From contig NZ_JAIWPG020000002.1 of assembly GCF_020532665.2 (NCBI RefSeq), forward strand, positions 372,001 through 436,000: DNA of 64,000 nt, written 5' to 3'. The stretch is from Lelliottia sp. WAP21 (GTDB taxonomy: Bacteria; Pseudomonadota; Gammaproteobacteria; Enterobacterales; Enterobacteriaceae). The notes under the pieces are model-generated. The model was not told where the DNA came from, made no database searches, and saw nothing but the letters and a program-made list of their open reading frames with translations. Shown piece by piece: positions 59,596 to 64,000 of the stretch. Positions within the stretch are counted from its first letter, which is position 1; each line of letters begins with the position of its first letter. Both the position numbers and the translations under genes were made by a program.

Positions 59596-61815
59596 CTACA
59601 GCGTCGGCTCCTGCGCGGCTGGCGGTGTACCTGACGCAGGTGCAGGCAATAGCTGATACGTCTGGACCGGCGCGCGCACGTCGGCCAGATCGAAGTGTTT
59701 TTTCACCATGCTGTCGAGTGCAAATCGCACCGTCCACTGTTTGAGTGGCTGGGTGGTGAATGACACGCGCAGGGTAAAGGCGGTATTGGTCAGCCCGACA
59801 ATGCCCGCAAACGACGGTTCGCCAATCACCAGCCCACGTATATCCTCCATCTCCATCAACTCTTCGACAGCAGCTCTCAGCGCGTTTTTCGCTTTCTCTG
59901 CATCCTCATGACGATCGACATCGTAATTTGCTACCACTGAGCCAATGCCACGTACGAAGTTCGCGAAGGTCGTAATCGAGGACCAGGGAATAATGTGATA
60001 CGCCCCGGTGTCCTGGCGCACGCCAACGGACCGAATCGACATACGTTCAACTGTACCGGTTAATGGCCCGATGGTGACCAAATCGCCCGTGTTCATGCCG
60101 TTCTCAAACTGAATAAACACACCGGTAATAATATCCTTCACCAGGGTTTGCGACCCGAATGAGATGGCCAGCCCCAGAGCGCCTGCACCTGCCAGCAGTG
60201 GCGCAATGTTCACGCCGATTTCCGACAGTAAAATCATAATCGTAATGGTGCTGATAATCACCGCCAGCGCGTTGCGAAACAGGGTTAACAGCGTTCGCGC
60301 ACGTGCGCTGGGCAGAGGTCGGCCATGAATATCGGACACCAGGCGGTTTTCAATCAGGCTGGCCAGCAGGGTCCAGCCAATGGCCGAGAAGAACAGAATC
60401 AGCGCGATACGAATCAGGACATCAACCGTTTTCTCGCCTGCACCGTTATGCAGCCAGTTCCAGAAATCAAATAATCCCCACGCATTCAACAGCAACATGA
60501 TGGCCACACACACCGTCAGAATACGCGCGACCTTCAGGGAAACGGAGATCCAGCCATTCACCCGCTTTTGCAGCTCCGGGTAATTGCGCTGAACCTGCGG
60601 CGAAAGGGTGATGGTTTTGGAGAGCCAGCGGGAGAGCAAGCCGGAGACAAACGCGGCGATGCCGATAATGGCCAGACTACGGAAAGTCGCGCCCATCATA
60701 AATTTCAGGCTGTTGCCCGGATCAAACAGGGAGAAGAAACAGAGCACAATAAAGTAGGCGCTCGCCAGCCAGTGCCACACCAGGGCAAAGGCGCGGATAA
60801 ACAAGCTAAAAAAGGTGAGCGAGCGATCGGCCAGATGCAACAGGCTTTCGGTAATGGCTCTTTTATTATGGAAGATCAGGTACAAGGCCCAGACGGTAAT
60901 GCAGAGCATAATCAGCACGTTGGCCAGCGCACCAATTTGTACGTTGACCTGGTTGGAGATAATCGGCACGGCGACCATCAGACCGTAGCCGATGAGTCCG
61001 CTGAGGATACTCAGGCGCACGGCCCAGTATTTTGCACTGTCATCCTGGATCGCGAAGGGGCGAAGATCCGGCACGCGTGGGCAGAAAATCAACCGTAGCA
61101 ACGCTTTAAAGAACTCAATCAGCGCAAAGGCGTTCAGGAAGAGCCCTTGCTGGAAGGCGATCGTTTTGCTTCCGGCATGAAGACTCCCTATCAACACCTG
61201 ACCAACAAACAGGGTCAGCGCCAGAAGCAGTAAATCAATCACAAACGCGGCGGCAATCATCAGGGGCAGATGCAGCCAGCTGCTTTTCTCGCGATTCTTC
61301 TTTCTACCCCAGCGGCCCATTTTAAGGTAGAGCGGCCAGGCGCACAGGCGTAACAGCCAGTAAAAAGCAAACACGCTGGCGGCCAGCATCAAAAAGTGGC
61401 TGGCGGCGTTAGAGAAAGTCTGCGGATTAAACGCTTTGTGCGGAGAGCCAATCAGGTTGCGATAAAGCTGGGCGAATCGTGAAGAGAGCGCCTCTCCATA
61501 GTGGCGACTCACGTCGGTGACGTTTTCCAGCACCGTTTTTTGTTCTTCCACCTCCGGTGGGGTAATAACCGGCACCGTCTCCTGGGGCGGCGTGGCGGCC
61601 ACTTTGCGAAGCTGTTCAATCAGCTCTTGTCGTGACGTGTCATTTTCCAGCACGTCGGCCAGCGCACTATACGCGGCTTTTTTCTGTTCAACGTTGGGTT
61701 CAGGAGGCGGGGTACTTTCCTGAGATGCAGACGCGCCGGTTGTGACACCAGGAATCGTCACCGCCTGCGCCGGAGCGCAAAAGAGACAGAACAGGAACAC
61801 TAAGATCCACGGCAC
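59596..61815 (-). CDS. ybiO: Mechanosensitive channel YbiO
   Basis: MscS-family channel of the inner membrane, 739 aa (E. coli 741). I use GTG at 61813-61815, 5 bp after GGAGG, giving a signal peptide (VPWILVFLFCLFCAPAQA, V read as Met). A large periplasmic domain and about ten spans follow. The pore-lining helix is in ALGLAISFGSQTLVKDIITGVF. A cytoplasmic vestibule ends in a Pro/Ala tail. The in-frame extension of 63 codons has no supporting features. Single gene between rlmF and glnQ. Confidence 0.93.
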   Translation of the reverse strand: MPWILVFLFCLFCAPAQAVTIPGVTTGASASQESTPPPEPNVEQKKAAYSALADVLENDTSRQELIEQLRKVAATPPQETVPVITPPEVEEQKTVLENVTDVSRHYGEALSSRFAQLYRNLIGSPHKAFNPQTFSNAASHFLMLAASVFAFYWLLRLCAWPLYLKMGRWGRKKNREKSSWLHLPLMIAAAFVIDLLLLALTLFVGQVLIGSLHAGSKTIAFQQGLFLNAFALIEFFKALLRLIFCPRVPDLRPFAIQDDSAKYWAVRLSILSGLIGYGLMVAVPIISNQVNVQIGALANVLIMLCITVWALYLIFHNKRAITESLLHLADRSLTFFSLFIRAFALVWHWLASAYFIVLCFFSLFDPGNSLKFMMGATFRSLAIIGIAAFVSGLLSRWLSKTITLSPQVQRNYPELQKRVNGWISVSLKVARILTVCVAIMLLLNAWGLFDFWNWLHNGAGEKTVDVLIRIALILFFSAIGWTLLASLIENRLVSDIHGRPLPSARARTLLTLFRNALAVIISTITIMILLSEIGVNIAPLLAGAGALGLAISFGSQTLVKDIITGVFIQFENGMNTGDLVTIGPLTGTVERMSIRSVGVRQDTGAYHIIPWSSITTFANFVRGIGSVVANYDVDRHEDAEKAKNALRAAVEELMEMEDIRGLVIGEPSFAGIVGLTNTAFTLRVSFTTQPLKQWTVRFALDSMVKKHFDLADVRAPVQTYQLLPAPASGTPPAAQEPTL

Positions 61816-61951
61816 GGCGTCCTCCGGTGACAATAAAATACCGAACAAAATGATAAGTATAGAAGGCGGGAGAGGGATGGATGTTTTTGAGAGGAATCTG
61901 GCGAAAAAAAGCCGGGTTGCTTGCGCGTCCCGGCTCAGAAGCGTGTGGCTG

Positions 61952-62674
61952 TCAGGAGACGTGCTGCAAGAACTCCTGCAAACGCGGGCTAGGCGGATTC
62001 GCAATCAGATCCTGCGGATTACCGTCTTCGGCTATACGCCCTTTATCGATGAAAATCAGGCGGGAAGCCACTTTCTCGGCAAAGCCGATTTCGTGGGTTA
62101 CGATGACCATGGTCATCCCTTCTTCCGCCAGATCCTGCATCACCTTCAACACTTCATGACGGAGTTCGGGATCCAGCGCAGAGGTTGGCTCATCAAACAA
62201 CATCATTTTAGGTTTCACCGCCAGCGCACGGGCAATCGCCACACGCTGCTGCTGTCCACCGGACAGCTCGGAAGGGTAGTGATGCGCACGCTCGGCCAGA
62301 CCCACCTTCGCCAGCAGATCTTTTGCCAGTTTTTCGGCTTCCGCTTTGCTGGCTCCGCGAACGCGCAGTGGGCCAAACATCACGTTTTCCAGCGCCGTCA
62401 GGTGCGGGAAGAGATAAAACTGCTGGAACACCATGCCCGCTTCCTGACGAATCAGACGGTCATCGACTTTCGGATCGTTAACTTTTAACCCGTCAACAAA
62501 CAGATCGCCGCTGGTGATATCTTCCAGCTTGTTAATGCAGCGCAGCAGCGTGGATTTACCGGAGCCAGACGGCCCGATAATCACCACCACTTCACCCTGT
62601 TTGATGTTCAAATCGATGTTGTGCAGCACCTGGGTCGGACCAAAGTGCTTAGAGACATTTTTAAATTCAATCAC
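61952..62674 (-). CDS. glnQ: Glutamine ABC transporter ATPase GlnQ
   Basis: ATPase of the GlnHPQ glutamine importer, 240 aa as in E. coli. Walker [10 protein letters not shown], signature [15 protein letters not shown], Walker [14 protein letters not shown] and switch IVTHEIGFA are intact. Last gene of glnHPQ; it overlaps glnP by 4 nt. Confidence 0.98.
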   Translation of the reverse strand: MIEFKNVSKHFGPTQVLHNIDLNIKQGEVVVIIGPSGSGKSTLLRCINKLEDITSGDLFVDGLKVNDPKVDDRLIRQEAGMVFQQFYLFPHLTALENVMFGPLRVRGASKAEAEKLAKDLLAKVGLAERAHHYPSELSGGQQQRVAIARALAVKPKMMLFDEPTSALDPELRHEVLKVMQDLAEEGMTMVIVTHEIGFAEKVASRLIFIDKGRIAEDGNPQDLIANPPSPRLQEFLQHVS

Positions 62675-63330
62675 AGGATTTTCATCCTTCTTTCCAGACG
62701 ACGCAGAACAAAGCTCAGCAGCAGCGTGATAATCAGATAGACCACCGCAACGGCACTCCAGATTTCCAGTGCGCGGAAGTTACCGGCAATGATCTCCTGT
62801 CCCTGACGGGTCAGTTCAGCCACGCCGATAACGATGAACAGGGAGGTATCTTTAATGCTGATAATCCACTGATTGCCCAGTGGCGGAAGCATACGACGTA
62901 ATGCCAGCGGCAGGATCACATGGCGAATGGTTTCGCGTCGGGACAGACCCAGCGCTAAACCCGCTTCGCTGAAGCCTTTATGAATCGACAACACCGCACC
63001 ACGGGTAATCTCCGCAATGTAGGCGCCAGAGTTAATCATAATGGTCACTACCGCTGCGCTAAAGGGATCAATGCGCAGGTCATTGAAGGCCATCGGCAGA
63101 GCAAAGTAGATAAACATGACCTGGACGACAATAGGTGTGCCGCGGATCACTTCGATGAAAACCAGTGCGATGTGGTTAGCAATCCAGCCACCGTAGCTGC
63201 GGGCGAAACCGGCGATAAGACCGATCACTAACCCGCCAGCCAGACCGAGGACCGAAATCCACAGGGTCATTTTGGCGCCTTCAAGCAAGAGTGGAATGGC
63301 AGGCCAGATGGCGCTCCAGTCAAACTGCAT
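62671..63330 (-). CDS. glnP: Glutamine ABC transporter permease GlnP
   Basis: Membrane subunit of the glutamine importer, 219 aa as in E. coli, with about five spans. The EAA loop is [23 protein letters not shown], and [20 protein letters not shown] is the polar amino acid permease signature. It is separated from glnH by a 117-bp gap with a REP element. Confidence 0.97.
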   Translation of the reverse strand: MQFDWSAIWPAIPLLLEGAKMTLWISVLGLAGGLVIGLIAGFARSYGGWIANHIALVFIEVIRGTPIVVQVMFIYFALPMAFNDLRIDPFSAAVVTIMINSGAYIAEITRGAVLSIHKGFSEAGLALGLSRRETIRHVILPLALRRMLPPLGNQWIISIKDTSLFIVIGVAELTRQGQEIIAGNFRALEIWSAVAVVYLIITLLLSFVLRRLERRMKIL

Positions 63331-63395
63331 GATAATTTCCTGTATACCGTGGTGAAAAAAACACTGAGTTACCGTATCGACAACTCAAAATGTAG

Positions 63396-63422
63396 GCCCG
63401 GCAAGCGCACCCGCCGCCGGGC
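63396..63422. repeat. REP-type palindromic element between glnH and glnP
   Basis: TGTAGGCCCGGCAAGCGCAC followed by a Pro-codon-like CCGCCGCCGGGC segment: arms GCCCGGC (63396-63402) and GCCGGGC (63416-63422). This is the common enterobacterial REP form. Inside an operon such elements stabilise upstream mRNA, which would favour the abundant binding protein GlnH. Confidence 0.8.
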
Positions 63423-63447
63423 GTTACAAACCTGCTAACAGGCTGAA

Positions 63448-64000
<553 letters not shown>

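Overview
The window is a chromosomal segment of an Enterobacterales bacterium, most likely Enterobacter or a close relative. Gene content and order follow the Escherichia coli gal-bio-glnHPQ region almost gene for gene, and protein lengths match the E. coli family lengths. A histidine-utilisation (hut) cluster sits between gal and bio, as in Salmonella and Klebsiella. No rRNA, tRNA, transposase, integrase or CRISPR array was seen.

Layout. 1-2.1 kb: start of zitB, ybgS, and aroG with a TyrR box. 2.2-7.5 kb: gpmA with a Fur box, then the galETKM operon with both Gal operators and the paired promoters. 7.6-12.9 kb: molybdate block modF-modE, acrZ and modABC with a ModE box. 12.9-16.2 kb: ybhA, pgl and ybhC; the ybhC leader holds an empty site matching the phage lambda attB core. 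16.4-22.7 kb: hutIGC and hutUH with two operator-like sites sharing one 11-bp core. 22.8-28.3 kb: ybhB, then divergent bioA / bioBFCD around a BirA operator. 28.3-29.1 kb: an orphan branched-chain/urea-type ABC ATPase with a degenerate signature motif, not part of the E. coli layout. 29.7-37.1 kb: uvrB (LexA box and DnaA-box pair), ybhK, moaABCDE (Moco riboswitch and a second ModE box) and ybhL. 37.5-46.6 kb: the ybhP-clsB-ybhN lipid/membrane operon, ybhQ, and the cecR-ybhGFSR efflux operon. 46.9-50.5 kb: rhlE and dinG. 50.5-55.9 kb: a five-gene chaperone-usher fimbrial operon placed between dinG and ybiB. 56.1-64 kb: ybiB, ybiJ, ybiI, mcbA, rlmF, ybiO and glnQ-glnP-glnH (glnH cut by the window end).

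How the parts work together. The modABC transporter imports molybdate, moaA-E build molybdopterin, and both operons carry a 24-bp inverted repeat of the same architecture, fitting joint control by ModE. The hut genes degrade histidine to glutamate and formamide. The bio genes carry pimeloyl-ACP biosynthesis through to biotin. The gal genes run the Leloir pathway.

The most unusual DNA is two tandem arrays of a 56-bp palindromic repeat (31801-32353 and 37107-37518). The arrays are related to each other, each fills a space between convergent genes, and each ends within a few bases of the stop codon of the minus-strand gene. Other points worth a second look are the fimbrial insertion and its terminator, which is embedded in the dinG reading frame, the intact lambda attB core beside hut, and the orphan ABC ATPase with a possible coupled mini-gene.
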